This document shows, in pieces, positions 9,980 through 20,091 of a DNA stretch of 64,000 nt. Under the pieces are notes generated by a model that saw nothing but the letters and a program-made list of their open reading frames with translations, did no database searches and was not told the DNA's origin. The translations under genes and the position numbers were made by a program. The DNA lies in the NCBI GenBank assembly GCA_933822405.4, contig CAKOGP040002203.1, forward strand, positions 62,001-126,000, written 5' to 3'. Source of the DNA: Cylindrotheca closterium. Lineage: Eukaryota; Bacillariophyta; Bacillariophyceae; Bacillariales; Bacillariaceae. Each line of letters begins with the position of its first letter. Within the stretch, counting starts at the first letter, position 1.

Positions 9980-10543
9980 CTCTCGACGTTTATGGTTGTG
10001 CGATTGTATTACTGTGTGACTGAGTCAATCTCTTGACACCAGTACCATATACAGTATGATACATGAACTGTCTCAACAACAATCGTGACACACAAGTTTC
10101 AAATTTATCACGTTTTTGCCTCGTGGCAAAACTTCTGTGTGTGCTAACCCGGCGGTACCGTATAACATGTAATGCACGTTTACACGTGTACCTACCGCGG
10201 TACTCTATATATTATATCATATAATTTATTGCATGGCCACGAGGCACGATTATTGAACGCAAGCCAGCATCGCAGAGCGAGCACGCCGCGAAGCTTTTTT
10301 GACCAAACGAATGATACCGTATGATAGAAATGCACAATATGGTGACGCGAACAGCAATTTTCTCCGTCGAACGTTCGTGATCTTTTGTATTGTTCCAGCC
10401 GCTTCTCCGGTTCAGTTATTTAATACTTGTAATAATTTTTTATCATTTCACTATATGCCGTTTTTAATCTTTGTTTATAGCTTTCCGAGGATTAAAACTT
10501 CTGGCAGAAATCGGAGACACAAAAATCGTTGGCAGAAAGACAG
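9980..10543. promoter_or_regulatory. Divergent intergenic region between phosphodiesterase and GAF-HPP gene 1
   Basis: This 564-bp stretch separates the divergent starts at 9979 (minus) and 10544 (plus), so it must hold both promoters. Short self-complementary strings such as TTTACACGTGTACC (10188-10201) and GGCGGTACCGTA (10150-10161) are visible. No gene is seen. Confidence 0.4.
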
Positions 10544-12337
10544 ATGAGCGAAACCAACAATGAAGCACAAAACCACGAAATGCCGATGGACGACCCGATG
10601 AGCCTCATCAGCGAAAACAAGGATTTTGTCCTCGAAATCGACAGCGACAATGAAGATGACACCTCGGTTTTGCTCGACGAGAACGAGGATCGGGTATACC
10701 CCCCAGGTGCTGATAACCAAGAAGAAGTGTACGACATGCAATTTCTACATCGTGTGATTGAAGATGCCGGACGGTGGGCCTTTGGAATCCTTCTCGCCGA
10801 GTTATGGGTGATGGACGATACCGGGACGCTGCTCTTTCGTCCCGATTGTGGATGGTGGGCGGACCGCTATGCGTCGACCGAAGCCTTTTCCAAACTGACC
10901 GATTCTTCTCTTCCAGATTATATTCCGGCCGATCCTTGCATGCCCGGCATTGGATTGCCAGGATATCTTTGGTCACAGGCTACAACCAACACAAGAAGTA
11001 GTACAATAAGGCAAAGCACCATCCGAGGTGGCTCTAACTTTCTTGGAACAAGCCGACAGCATGGCGGGGCAAGGCGTGGAAGTGTTGCCTCCCGTGGCAG
11101 TATGTTTGGAACTGGTACAATTGGTAGCGGCATGATGCATTCGCACCATCCCGATCAATCTTCTTCTGCCAAACTTACCTGGTGCGAAGTCAAGCCCTTG
11201 GCCGACGATCCCGATCAGCCATACTGCGAACGTACCCAATATCTAGCCAACAAGGCTGGACTCGGGTTGGCCGCGGGGGTGACCTTTAATGTTGGAGGCA
11301 CTCGAGGAATCGTCGTTTACATGGCCCGTGATACGGCCAGTCTCAAAGATCTGACCGATTCTACCAACGAAGAATACTTGCAACGAGCGACCAGTGTCAT
11401 TGGATCGGCCTATTCCCTGAGAAGGGCGCGGATTGAAGTGGTAAAAAAGCGAAGAAAAGACATCAACAAATGCTGGCGACGGGTCCGCATCAAGCTGTTG
11501 GCGATCCGATTCATGGGATTGTCTCTGGCCAAAGTGGTCGAACGGGAAGAGCAAAAAGCTGCTTTGCAAAAAGGAAAATCACAAAGCATGAAGGATGTCA
11601 TGAAAGAACTAGATGGAACCGTCAACAAAGTGGCGGGCTATTTCAAAGCCAAGATCAAGCAAGAAGCCAAAAAGTTCATGGGTGCCAACGTCAAGGCACC
11701 GCCTCCTATGGGATGGTCAGCATCCGCTTTTACCTTTATGGGTTGCTTTCTCACCTTTGCAATGTTAACGAACTTTAGCAAGTTCATGCAACAAAGTTAT
11801 GGACCCGAATATTCAATTGTACTGCCGTAAGTTTCGCCTGCGTATCCCCCCTACATCGAATATTCAAAAGTCGACGAGTTCTAACATCATGATGCATTAC
11901 TTTACTTCAGTCCATTTGGCGCACTGATGGGTTTACACTATGGTTTGACATCCGCTCCTGCCTCCCAGCCTCGCAATGCGATTGTCGGTCAGGTTCTGGG
12001 ACTCACCATCGCGCATTTGATTGGATCCTATTTGGATGTGGAACTCTGGTTGCGACAGTCACTGGCCATTGCTTGCGCCGTTGGAATCATGGTCAAGTGC
12101 AGTGCGATTCATCCCCCAGCGGGAGCAGCGGCAGTAGTCTTTTCGAGTGGAACCTTTACATGGATTCAAGTGGGAATGATGTTGGTCGGAAATGTCCTGG
12201 CTATTCTGTCTTCCACACTGATCAATAATTGGAATGATCAGCGGCAGTTTCCTACGTTTTGGGGATTCCGTCCAATCAACGATTACTTTTCTGCATTGTT
12301 TTCCGCAAAGAAGGAAAGCATGGACAAGGAGAAATAG
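10544..12337 (+). CDS. GAF-HPP family membrane protein, copy 1 (two exons)
   Basis: Exons are 10544-11826 and 11911-12337. The 84-bp intron starts GTAAGT and ends TTACTTCAG, and the splice restores VLP-PFGALMGLHYG. The product is 569 residues. The in-frame codon at 10529 is TTG, so ATG 10544 is chosen. Residues ~60-230 resemble a GAF sensor domain (FGILLAELWVMDDTGTLLF, then CMPGIGLPGYLW, with a low-complexity insert and VNxx region following). Next comes a basic helical linker (RRARIEVVKKRRKDINKCW). The C-terminal ~190 residues are an HPP domain with four membrane segments and the signature SAIHPPAGAAAV. HPP proteins of plant and cyanobacterial type are linked to nitrite transport into plastids. 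Whether this one carries nitrite is inference. A near-identical second copy follows. Confidence 0.88.
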
Positions 12338-13199
12338 TCTGATGCGCGCATTCATGGAGATGTGTGTCGAGATCAGAGCAAAAATCAACGACAATATAGA
12401 TAGATTCTTCACCATCAGCTAATCAAAAGAGTCATAGTAAGCAGCAAAAATAAAGGTTTCAATTTCATCAGCTATGTACCGTATCCATCCGGTCAATATA
12501 CTAGCATGGTCGTGTCCTGATACCCTTACAGGTCTTGTTGCGGCCCGCCTAGAATGAATCATCTAGTATTCCTGTCGTAGTGCTGCAGCTGCTATTGGGA
12601 CCCGCCGCAGCAATATATATCCATCCCAACGCGATCTGACTGGCCGATACTTTATTCTCTATTTCTCATGACATTCATTCCAGTCTCGTAGCGTGATGCT
12701 GAAGGATACTCCTGCGCGTGCACATGAACTATTCCAACAATAAGGCTTGTGAGTTGCCCGTTTTATTGGCAACCCCAAAAGTGGAATTTTCTAGCGATTC
12801 CCCCCTTTAGCCAGTATTGTACCTTGCACGGACCGTTCTACATTCTAATTTTTTGCACACACCGATTACTGTTTTTCATCGAGTTACATAGTGCATTTGG
12901 ATCCATGGTGGGCAATTCTAGCAAAGAGTGGTAGTTTTCTTGTAGTCCGAGTGGTCGATTTTGGGAATTCTACCTTTGTTTTCGCCATATATCGATCACG
13001 ATATTATCGGTATATTGCAATAGGATGAATATCAGTTTCTGACTCTATTTATTCCGGTATTCCTATACTGACAGTGTCACTCCTCGTCGCGCCAGCACGA
13101 CAAGAATCATTTTGAGAGCTTCTCGCTATCTCGTCATGCGGCAGTAAAAAAATGTAACTTTATTATGTAACGACTTTTTAAAAAAAACCTAAAGCAATT
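12338..13199. other. Intergenic between the two GAF-HPP genes; holds copy 1 of the duplicated 3' flank
   Basis: From 12338 on, the sequence resembles the 3' flank of copy 2 (TAGTCTGATG..., then GATGTGTGTCGAGAT against GATGTGTCGAGAT). A block beginning GGTTTCAATTTCATCAGC at 12455 recurs downstream at 15365 and 15782. No gene is seen. The last ~50 bp before 13200 are A/T-rich. Confidence 0.5.
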
Positions 13200-15190
13200 A
13201 TGCACAGCTACCACTCGATCATCAGTAACAACAGTGACTTTGTCCTGGATTTCGACAATGATGAAGAAAAAGACACCCCCGTCTTGCTAAGCTTGGTAGA
13301 ATCCGATGATGAGACAGCCGAATTATCTTCTGGCGAAGAAGCAGCAGCAGAAGAAGTCTGTGATATGGAATTTCTTCATCGTCTGATTGCCGATGCGGGA
13401 CGGTGGGCCTTTGGAATCATTTTCGCCGAGTTGTGGGTATTGGATGATACGGGGACTCAGTTATTTCGTCCCGATTGTGGATGGTGGATGGATCACTATG
13501 CTTGTGCCACTCATGCATTTTCCAAACTTGTCGATTCATCCTTGCCAGATTACATTCCTGCCGAGCCCTGCATGCCCGGCATTGGATTGCCAGGATATCT
13601 TTGGGCGCAAGCTACAAACAAGGCTGGTAATACAAGACAAAGCGTAATGTCTGGTCGACAGAGCTTATTCCGGAAAAGTAGTGTCGGGATTAGAACAAGT
13701 TTACTTGGTGCTGGTGGTGGGGGAAAGATGAGTAGTGCTGCAACTCGAAGTAGCATGTATGGAACAATCAGTAACCTGCACAGTTCCAACGGTCAGCACC
13801 AACAGAATCATGAGCAGTGCTGTGGCCACCAGCCGCATTCCAAAATGTCCTGGTGCGAGCTCAAGCCGTTGGTCAACGATCCAAATCAACCATACGACGA
13901 ACGCACCCAGTATCTTGTCAACAAGGCTGGACTCGGGTTGGCCGCCGGCGTCACTTTTGATGTTGGAGGCACGCGAGGAATAATGATCTACATGGCCCGT
14001 GATACGGTCAGTCTCAAAGATCTGGCCGATTCTACCAACGAAGAATACTTGCAACGAGCGACCAGTGTCATTGGATCGGCCTATTCCCTGAGAAGGGCAC
14101 GGATTGCCGTGGTGAAAAAACGAAGAAAAGACATCAACAAATGCTGGCGACGGGTCCGCATCAAGCTGTTGGCGATCCGATGCATGGGATTGTCTCTGGC
14201 CAAAGTGGTTGAAAGAGAAGAACAGAAAGCTGCTTTGCAAAAAGGAAAACCACAAAGCATGAAGGATGTCATGAAAGAACTAGATGGAACCGTCGACAAA
14301 GTGGCGGGGTATTTCAAAGCCAAGATCAAGCAAGAAACCAAAAAGTTCATGGGTGCCAACGTCAAGGCACCGCCTCCTATGGGATGGTCAGCATCCGCTT
14401 TTACCTTTATGGGTTGCTTTCTCACCTTCGGTAAGTTGACAATGATATGATTGTAGGCTATTCCTTTCGCTCGCCCCAAGTCTTACTGTAATCGTACCTA
14501 TCAGGAATGTTGACAAACTTCAGCAATGTCATGGTGAAGAGCTTTGGACCCGAATATTTTATTGCGCTACCGTAAGTGTCTTGTTGAACCCACGTGTTGC
14601 TACTGTCAACATACACAGGCGACGAGTTCTAACATGAAAAGATACCATTTTTTTCTTCCAGTCCATTTGGCGCACTGATGGGTTTACACTATGGTTTGAC
14701 ATCAGGTATGTTTATCGTGAAAGTCATTATTGTCTCGTTCTGTCTCTTCTTTGCACACTGACGAATGTACTCCTCCTGGTATTGGCCATTACACAACACA
14801 ATTCCAGCTCCTGCATCTCAGCCTCGAAATGCGATTGTCGGTCAGGTTCTGGGACTCACCATCGCGCATTTGATTGGAACCCATCTCAAGGCCGAGCTGT
14901 GGATGCGGCAATCACTGGCGATCGCTTGCGCCGTTGGAATCATGGTCAAGTGCAGTGCGATTCATCCACCAGCAGGAGCAGCGGCAGTAGCCTTTTCGAC
15001 TGGAAACTTTACATGGGTTCAAGTGGGAATGATGTTGGTCGGAAATGTCCTGGCCATTCTGTCTTCCACACTGATCAATAATTGGAATGATCAGCGGCAG
15101 TTTCCTACGTTTTGGGGATTCCGTCCAATCAACGATTACTTTTCTGCATTGTTTTCCGCAAAGAAGGAAAGCATGGACAAGGAGAAATAG
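13200..15190 (+). CDS. GAF-HPP family membrane protein, copy 2 (four exons)
   Basis: Exons are 13200-14430, 14505-14571, 14662-14705 and 14808-15190, giving 574 residues. All three introns are GT-AG (74, 90 and 102 bp), and joining them restores a protein collinear with copy 1: LTFG-MLTNFSNV, IALP-PFGALMGLHYG, LTS-APASQPRN. The GAF-like region contains FGIIFAELWVLDDTGTQLF and CMPGIGLPGYLW. The HPP signature SAIHPPAGAAAV and the end NDYFSALFSAKKESMDKEK are identical to copy 1. The Gly/Ser/His-rich insert within the GAF region is longer and differs from copy 1. Only the middle intron is shared with copy 1, so introns were gained or lost after the tandem duplication. Confidence 0.88.
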
Positions 15191-15781
15191 TCTGATGGGC
15201 TCAGAAAGATGTGTCGAGATGAAAGCAAACATGCTGAAACATCGCAGACATACTCACATTGTCTTTGGATCAAGAACAACCGATTGATCCTTGACCAGGC
15301 ACCAGCTCATCAACATCTGAAATCACATTCGATTTCGTAGTCAGTAATAACTAATAGAAAAAGGGGTTTCAATATCATCGTCTGTGCATCCACCTAGGCA
15401 AAACTAGTATGTCCTGTTACCTTGTTGACCCTACGCATGGTGGCAGCTAATGGTGGCCCCAACAGCAAGACAATACGACTGCGCGGACCTACTTCACGAT
15501 CACATGAGAATCTTTCAACTGTTAAGTTGCTGTATAGCGACCACTCACGCTACATCCATTGCCCGTGTTGATTACTTTGCTATCTGAGTAGGTTCAGTCG
15601 CCCGATAACCACCGAAACCGACTCCTTTCCAAACCGCCCACAATTGACCGTGTTACTCAAGACGGCGGCATACCGGAACATAAGAAAATCCTTTGTCTGT
15701 GGGATAATCCATTATCAATGCATTATCAATGGTTCACGTTTGGAAATTGCAGAAGACTACAACTTATTGATTGGCAGCAAT

Positions 15782-15860
15782 CGGTTTCAATGTCATCATC
15801 CGTGTATCCATATGGTCAAAAAACACCCATGTCTTATTGTTACCCTTGTTTGCCATTGAT
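15782..15860. repeat. Relic of the GAF-HPP 3' flank (third copy)
   Basis: The string GGTTTCAATGTCATCATCCG, followed by TGTATCCATATGGTCAA and CTTATTGTTACCCTTG, parallels 12455-12535 (GGTTTCAATTTCATCAGC, GTATCCATCCGGTCAA, GATACCCTTAC) and 15365-15435 (GGTTTCAATATCATCGTC, GCATCCACCTAGGCAA, GTTACCTTG). The likely source is a further duplication whose coding part has been lost. Confidence 0.45.
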
Positions 15861-15962
15861 CAGTATGAGTCTGGCCTATTTCTACTAAGCAAAAGGATAT
15901 TGGGCATATTGGGTATGGTGCTCTGTTGTCAATAATATTGCTTGTTGCACCTATTGACGGAC

Positions 15963-16440
15963 CGCTTTGAGATTGACGCTTCCTGATCCGCAATCAGACT
16001 TTTGAGCAAATGGTCTGGACCAGTCGAATGAGGTCTGATCCGTTCCCGTCAATCATACAGTACTTGGTTGCGATGGTCTGTTATCGATTGCTGACAGACC
16101 TTGAAGTTGACGCTTCCTGATCCGCAATCAGACTTTTGAGCAAATGGTCTGGACCAGTCGAATGAGGTCTGATCCGTTGCCATCAATCATACTGTACTTG
16201 GTTGCGATGGTCTGTTGACAGACCTTGAAGTTAACGCTTCCTGATCCGCAATCAGACTTTTGAGCAAATGGTCTGGACCAGTCGAATGAGGTCTGATCCG
16301 TTGCCGTCAATCATACTTGGTTGGTCTGTTGTTGATACTGCTTTTTCTTACGTGACGCTTCCAAATCCGCAATCAGACTTTTGAGCAAATGGTCTGTTGC
16401 AGTCTGATTGCAGTCTGATTGCCAGGCAGTCTGTTATTTG
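15963..16440. repeat. Imperfect tandem repeat, about 3.5 units of 121-134 bp
   Basis: Units are anchored by GACGCTTCCTGATCCGCAAT at 15975, 16109, 16233 and (diverged) 16354, giving spacings of 134, 124 and 121 bp. Each continues with CAGACTTTTGAGCAAATGGT and CTGGACCAGTCGAATGAGGT. The final unit degenerates into short AGTCTGATTGC repeats. Shadow ORFs across it repeat the same peptide and are not taken as coding. Function unknown. Confidence 0.9.
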
Positions 16441-16910
16441 TTTTATTGACGTAAATGAAACTAACTTAGGCTTTTCAGAAGAATCTTCTCCACAACGTAT
16501 TTTCTCGCATGGGACCAAACTTCCTTGGTTTTTATCAGAGGTTGCCTGAAATGATGCATGGTTCAAACACCTCTTGCTGGTACGTGTGCAGCCGAGCGAA
16601 TGTCCACCTGGCAATCGAATAACATTGCTTTCGATCCATGGTTCAGCTACTACTGCTATTATCGTGATCCTTGAAAATATTAATACTAGTCAAGTTGTTG
16701 CTTTAGACAGTATGTGACATATAATTTTCTATGCATTGCGTAAGTAGTATACTAATAGTATGATAAGGTAGGTATTGTTCCTTTCTGAGAAACTGAAAGA
16801 CAGGCTAGTGTCGATGCATGTATGTATGAGGTTGCGTCAACAAGTGATATCTTTTATTAGCTATTAAAAATTTCTATATGCACGGCGTGTGAAAGGAGCG
16901 ACGTTATTGC

Positions 16911-17597
16911 CTACGCTGCGGCTGCGGAAGAGATCTTGCCTTGCAGTGAGGAATTCAGCAAAAATCCACGAAGTTCAGTGTCTGACAATATATCAAGTGC
17001 CCTTGACTTGATGCTTTGGAGCAGAGAAAAGGAATGAACCAGTCGGCCATTTGGCGCATCCACCATGCCCTTCTCCAGCTCAATCTGAGCCATATTGTTG
17101 TGGTTGGCAAGGTTCACTAGGAACACAGTGTCATTGTTAAGGTCCAAGCCATTCAAAAAGTGAAGGCTGGCTTGGTACATTTGATGGGCCTTGTCCATGA
17201 GAGCCATTCGTCCTTTGGCCAAACCTTCAACGTGGTACAAAATAGCAACGTTAAAGAGTGTCACAGCGCAGTATATGGCAAAGGTCGATGGATGCTGGTC
17301 TGTGGTGTCATCCAACACGAGTTCATTGAGATACAGGAACATGTTTTCCCGATTGCTGCTTCGCTCTTTGACGTAATGGGGCAGGGTGGCATGATGCCGT
17401 GCGGCTCGCGGTCGTGCGGATTTGGGTCTTGGTGTCAGCGGTGATTGAGGGCAGCAGGCACCCGCCATGTTTCCTTTCATGTGCACGAGTGCTTCGTGCA
17501 ACTGTTCCACGGCTATGGGATGGTGATTGTTCATGACAACGGCGACGGCTTCGTCGTTGAATTTGTTGAGACAGGTCATCGTTCGTCTGTGATTCAT
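16911..17597 (-). CDS. Helical TPR-like protein of a diatom-type family
   Basis: This 228-residue single-exon ORF starts at ATG 17597. Function unknown. After a Pro/Arg-rich, probably disordered N-terminal third (SPLTPRPKSARPRAARHH), the rest reads as antiparallel helices with TPR-like spacing: FAIYCAVTLFNVAILYHVEG, then MDKAHQMYQASLHFLNGLD, then VFLVNLANHNNMAQIELEKG. TPR-like arrays act as protein-binding scaffolds. Similar short proteins with this layout are, to my knowledge, common in diatom genomes, often as multi-copy families. The alanine-rich C-terminus and the absence of a signal peptide suggest an intracellular protein. Confidence 0.65.
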   Translation of the reverse strand: MNHRRTMTCLNKFNDEAVAVVMNNHHPIAVEQLHEALVHMKGNMAGACCPQSPLTPRPKSARPRAARHHATLPHYVKERSSNRENMFLYLNELVLDDTTDQHPSTFAIYCAVTLFNVAILYHVEGLAKGRMALMDKAHQMYQASLHFLNGLDLNNDTVFLVNLANHNNMAQIELEKGMVDAPNGRLVHSFSLLQSIKSRALDILSDTELRGFLLNSSLQGKISSAAAA

Positions 17598-19080
17598 TGT
17601 ATTGTTGTTGGTGTTGTTGGTGTTGGTGGTGTTGGTGTGGTTTGGTTGGATGCAATGTGAAACGTTTGTTCTGTGATTTTATAAGGTGTCTTCTGATGGT
17701 GAACAGGTTTTGTGCAAGCTGTTTGGTAGAAGTGAGAACCTTGCATCAAAAAATGTGTTCTCTCACCGAAGTTTCTGATCAGAAGCTTCAAATTGTGTTG
17801 TCAGAAGCAGCCTTTCGAATCCCGCGATCACTCATCATTTAGGGGACAAGGCAATTTGTGAGTCCACTGAGACTCTCATATGTAGATGACGGAGGTTGCA
17901 TAAGTAAAATGACGAAGCTGACGAGTCGATATGGAGTCAGAAAGTGAACTTACATGTTCCTATAAGTGATTTCTTGTGGGTCCAAGATGAAATTCAATCC
18001 TGCAAGCGAGCTCGGTACGCAAGAGTGTTGTATGCATCGCTTGCAACTACATTGATCCCATAGGAAAGAAACTACAAAAGGCGCGGGTGATCGAACTACC
18101 CCTTTTGGGCTCAGCTTACCGCGTAAAAGTGACGATAAATGTGATTGATGGCGACGTTCACAGCCCGAACGTACCGCCTTTCTTAGTCCAACAGTTCTGG
18201 TACACGCTCCGTAGAGTACTACAGGTGCGGTGTCAAGAGGCGCGCCAAACTGTGGTTTGCCAGGAATGAATCAATAGTAGCTACCCACCTAGTAGGTTAC
18301 AGCTACCACGACTGAGGGTACGAATGAATGAATCACGACGACTTCGTGTCAAGATGACATCTGTCACAAGAATGGAATATTTAATCCAACATTGAAGTTC
18401 GTGGTACTGTAGCGACTACTGAATCATATATTTCGGGGAACGGCAGCTGCGGGAACTGCCTGGTGATAGCGATCAAGTGGTAATACTGGTATTAGCACTA
18501 GTAGTATGCGCTACCGGTACTACAACTAGCTACTTGATGAGAATTGAACCATACAGTACTATTCCGTAGTCAGAAGCCTCCCTCCATTGGTTGTCCCGCC
18601 CCTCTCTATCCACGAATGATTGATCGATTGATTCATTCGTTCATCCTGGGGGAGTGAATATCATCCTGGCCTTCCGGCGATTCTGATTAGCAGGATTTAC
18701 TTTCCTCTAACACATGTTTTGTTTGATCTTTTTGTTTGAGCTTCAAAATGGTGCTCTGTAGGTGTGATTGACTCGTGATTTGTGATTTGGTGGATTCTAT
18801 ATAAATTATATATATTTGTCGTTGTATCGTTTCGTAATACGTAGTATCATTCATCAAGCAACATGTAGTAGGGTCTTGGGTTGTTTCGGACTCGGGTTGG
18901 GTATGTATATGTAGATATAAAGATAGATAGACGTTGAAAGACGAACGTGCGTGTGTGCTATCCAGCATCAATGATCAACAATAAGGTCCATTCGTGAATC
19001 GATCTCCATACTACCAAAAAATATGCATAACGAAAGTGTTCATTTCAAGCCTCACAATCATATTTCATCACATTGTATGC
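17598..19080. other. Intergenic, no gene seen
   Basis: This 1.5-kb stretch has no supported gene. A TTGTTGGTGTTGTTGG simple repeat lies just upstream of the minus-strand start (17605-17640), and a TACCGGTA palindrome is at 18512-18519. A GATTGATCGATTGATTCATTC run is at about 18617-18640. Confidence 0.4.
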
Positions 19081-19650
19081 TTACACCGAATGGTCTCTGT
19101 TATCATCTTTTAGTAAATGGTTGGGAAGAAATATAACAGGGGATTCGGGTGCTGCTGGTGCTGCTGCTTGTGACGATTCTTCGTGATTGGTACTGCTCAT
19201 GGCCGTTGTCATGTCGCAGCTGCCATGGGCTCCTCCAAATAGGGCGGATTCTCCACTCGAGTAGACTCCGAATAGAGCCATGGGGGAGTAGTTCGACCCA
19301 GTAACAGAGGAGTGTCCATCACCATCTGCGTTGCCAGAAGAGCAGGAACCATCAGCATTGGCGAAGGCGGACGGCGAGGGATGGCGTTGAGGATCATTAT
19401 CATTATGTTGATTGGATTTTCCACTCGAATAGATTCCGAAAAGAGCCATGGGGGAGTAGAATGGCTTAGCAGCAGAGTACCCGCCATCATTTGCGTCGCC
19501 AGAAGAGGAACCAGTGTTGGTGAGGGCGGGGGGGAGATCTTCACGTCTAGAAGAATGATAATGATGCTGATTGGCAAGGGCATTAGTAGGTTCCACTACG
19601 AGGAAAACCACTAGAAGGAAGTAGGAAAGAGTCAAGCGAAAACATGTCAT
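19081..19650 (-). CDS. Small secreted protein with two YSPMALFG repeats
   Basis: This 189-residue protein begins at ATG 19650. Residues 1-26 are a signal peptide (LTLSYFLLVVFLVVEPTNA). The mature protein is hydrophilic and Ser/Asn/Gly-rich, with two copies of the motif YSPMALFG[IV]YSSG[KE]S separated by about 55 residues. The flanks are also partly repeated (SGDANDGGYSA; SSGNADGDGH), so it arose by internal duplication. Only one cysteine pair is visible. No known domain is present. It is likely an extracellular or wall-associated protein, and confidence in coding status rests on the signal peptide and in-frame repeat conservation. Confidence 0.65.
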   Translation of the reverse strand: MTCFRLTLSYFLLVVFLVVEPTNALANQHHYHSSRREDLPPALTNTGSSSGDANDGGYSAAKPFYSPMALFGIYSSGKSNQHNDNDPQRHPSPSAFANADGSCSSGNADGDGHSSVTGSNYSPMALFGVYSSGESALFGGAHGSCDMTTAMSSTNHEESSQAAAPAAPESPVIFLPNHLLKDDNRDHSV

Positions 19651-20091
19651 TGTTGTAGTGTCCTGGTGTTAAGTTGAAAGTGGTTGTTTGGTTGTGTTGT
19701 TGTGTGATTGAATTCTTGCTGTATTTTTCAACGGAAAGATTCTTGTGTTGGAAATCAGAATATACTGTGAGTTTTGCGAACATGATGCGTCAAAACGCGC
19801 CAGTTTTTGACCAATCAAAATTCACTATGTCAAAATTCGGATCGGCCCGAACTCTTCTCACAAAAACAAGTTCATATGTTTGTAGCGTCGTTTTTCGCAT
19901 TGCAGGTGCTGCACGGTACAGTACTGCCGCTGAGTAGAAGATCCAATCGCCTCGCTACTGTACAGCACTGTACCATCGCGTGTTGATAAGGTATATATAT
20001 AAAGTGTGTAGAGTCAGTCATACTTTCGATTTATATTGACACTTGTTACAAAGGAAGTCGAACATGCTATGAAATGAATGAATGACAACCA
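19651..20091. other. Intergenic, no gene seen
   Basis: This is the promoter side of the minus-strand secreted-protein gene and the 3' side of the FIST gene. Paired GTACAGTACTG / TACTGTACAGCACTGTAC strings occur at 19917-19974. No gene is seen. Confidence 0.35.

Larger units (their letters stand above)
15191..16910. other. Intergenic with decayed duplication relics and a tandem repeat array
   Basis: No gene is seen in this 1.7 kb. It contains a second and a third degenerate copy of the GAF-HPP 3' flank block (15364-15435 and 15782-15860) and the tandem repeats listed separately at 15963-16440. The remainder shows nothing I can name. Confidence 0.5.

Noticed and set aside
15963..16440. The 121-134 bp tandem repeat as a coding repeat or CRISPR
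   Set aside because: Frames are interrupted by stops, unit lengths are not multiples of three throughout, and spacing is far longer than CRISPR units.
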